Shown here in pieces: positions 63,320 through 64,000 of a stretch of 64,000 bases of DNA. Source of the stretch: DASSUW01 sp963740605. Lineage in GTDB: Bacteria > Actinomycetota > Thermoleophilia > Solirubrobacterales > Solirubrobacteraceae. The notes under the pieces were generated by a model, which saw only the letters and a program-made list of their open reading frames with translations, searched no databases and was not told where the DNA came from. The DNA lies in assembly GCA_963740605.1 (NCBI GenBank), contig CAVUFC010000022.1, positions 868,001 through 932,000 of the forward strand, written 5' to 3'. Made by a program: the position numbers and the translations under genes. Positions within the stretch are counted from its first letter, which is position 1, and every line of letters starts with the position of its first letter.

Positions 63320-64000
63320 GTGGGTCAGGCCGAGATCGCGGATCGGGCACGCCGGATGGCGGGAGCGCCCATCTCCTGGGGCGTCTGCGAGGTACCCGGC
63401 TGGGGCCTCCAGCTCGCGCCCGAGCGCGTGCTTTCCGAGATGGCCGAGCTGGGCCTGAAGGCCACCGAGCTCGGCCCACAGGGATGGCTGCCGCTCGACG
63501 GCGCCGCCGTCCGCGCCGAGCTCGACCGCTACGGGCTGCGGCTCGTCGGCGGGTTCGTGCCGATCGTCGTGCACGAGAGCCGCGAGGCATCTCGTCGCGC
63601 CGCCGGGCAGCTCGCGGCCGCGGGCGCCGACGTCTTCGTCGCCGCCCTTGTGCAGGACGAGAAGTGGTCCGCGCCCGTGCCGCTCGACGACGACGGATGG
63701 CGGCGCGTGGGCACGCAGCTGCGCGAGCTGGCCGACCTCGTCGCCGCCGAAGGACTGACGCTCGTGCTGCATCCCCACGTCGGCACGCTCGTCGAGACCG
63801 CGCACGACGTCGAGCGGGCGCTCGCGCACACCGACGTTCCCTGGTGCTTCGATACCGGCCACCTGCTGATCGGAGAGATCGAGCCGGTGCAGTTCATCCG
63901 CGATCACGCAGATCGCATCGGTCACGTTCATCTCAAGGACGTGAGCGCATCGCTGGCGGAACGGGTACGCGCCGGCGCGCTGTCGCTGGTCCAGGCCACG
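63320..64000 (+). CDS. sugar phosphate isomerase/epimerase, IolE/inosose-dehydratase-like, 3' end outside window
   Basis: The frame is open from GTG 63320 to the window edge (227 codons). AAGGAG lies about 10 nt before the GTG. It encodes an AP-endonuclease-2-type TIM barrel: 'GAPISWGVCEVPGWGLQLAPERVLSEMAELGLKATELGPQGWLPLD' (in pieces) is the inosose-dehydratase/MocC pattern. 'LTLVLHPHVGTLVETAHDVERAL', 'VPWCFDTGHLLIGEIEP' and 'IGHVHLKDVSA' supply the metal ligands His, Glu, Asp and His. It is likely the first gene of an inositol or rare-sugar catabolic operon controlled by the adjacent LacI protein. Confidence 0.87.
   Translation, partial: MGQAEIADRARRMAGAPISWGVCEVPGWGLQLAPERVLSEMAELGLKATELGPQGWLPLDGAAVRAELDRYGLRLVGGFVPIVVHESREASRRAAGQLAAAGADVFVAALVQDEKWSAPVPLDDDGWRRVGTQLRELADLVAAEGLTLVLHPHVGTLVETAHDVERALAHTDVPWCFDTGHLLIGEIEPVQFIRDHADRIGHVHLKDVSASLAERVRAGALSLVQAT

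Noticed and set aside
1..64000. tRNA, rRNA, insertion sequence, integrase or prophage genes
   Set aside because: I read all gaps over about 60 bp and saw no tRNA-like cloverleaf with T-loop consensus, no transposase or integrase motifs and no terminal repeats.

Overview
The window is a gene-dense, high-GC stretch on which almost every codon ends in G or C, with many GTG starts, 1-8 bp gene overlaps and several likely leaderless promoters. These traits, together with the gene families present (CGNR zinc fingers, circularly permuted ATP-grasp proteins, collagen-like secreted proteins with an 'LPRNSVGS' leader, DUF6458, NlpC/P60-like exported hydrolases, an actinobacterial c-di-AMP riboswitch), point to the actinobacterial class Thermoleophilia, most likely a Solirubrobacterales soil bacterium. 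This assignment is inference. I see no tRNA, rRNA, CRISPR array, insertion sequence or prophage.

Layout. 1-8.1 kb: an ABC1-type kinase cut by the window edge, an HD hydrolase, an atypical SDR, PspC, a methyltransferase/TetR divergent pair, hydrolases and an AraC regulator. 8.1-11.6 kb: an FG-GAP secreted protein, a nucleoside hydrolase and two decayed genes. 11.3-15.6 kb: an ArsR/EamA divergent pair and an acyl-CoA dehydrogenase - minimal metallopeptidase - DAHP synthase operon. 15.6-18.4 kb: an exported NlpC/P60-like protein under a ydaO c-di-AMP riboswitch, a rhodanese, and two signal-peptide ORFs that appear to start at CTG inside CTGA overlaps. 18.6-22.5 kb: a Glf-like FAD enzyme and a two-component system. 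22.6-28.1 kb: a five-gene operon headed by a cytochrome P450 with two multispanning membrane proteins. 28.2-34.5 kb: an ECF sigma/anti-sigma pair, CGNR and zinc-ribbon proteins, a first ATP-grasp protein and an orphan McrB-like ATPase overlapping an HExxH protein. 34.6-38.4 kb: transsulfuration genes (CBS, MetB) followed by two exported cell-wall-hydrolase-like genes. 38.5-46.2 kb: the most unusual block, a TIR-transmembrane-WD40 protein followed by a membrane-tethered sigma/anti-sigma fusion and two secreted proteins with frameshifts. 46.2-53.4 kb: O-methyltransferase, M29 aminopeptidase, GGDEF/EAL protein, subtilase with a Trp-repeat tail, AzlCD and a CGNR regulator. 53.4-56.4 kb: Rieske-SufB-SufD. 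56.5-61.7 kb: a second ATP-grasp gene, a PuuD-like amidase, an N-acetylglutaminylglutamine-type amidotransferase and a GCS2 ligase, which look like a gamma-glutamyl/osmolyte peptide pathway. 61.6-64 kb: a lipoprotein protease, a LacI regulator with three operator-like sites, and the start of an IolE-like sugar isomerase/dehydratase gene.

The best candidates for new biology are the TIR-TM-WD40 / tethered sigma block, the glutamine-dipeptide-like cluster lacking the usual synthetase, the tandem CTGA starts, and the McrB-like ATPase/HExxH pair. At least five loci carry single-base indels. Some are true decay, but the pattern also raises the possibility of assembly error.
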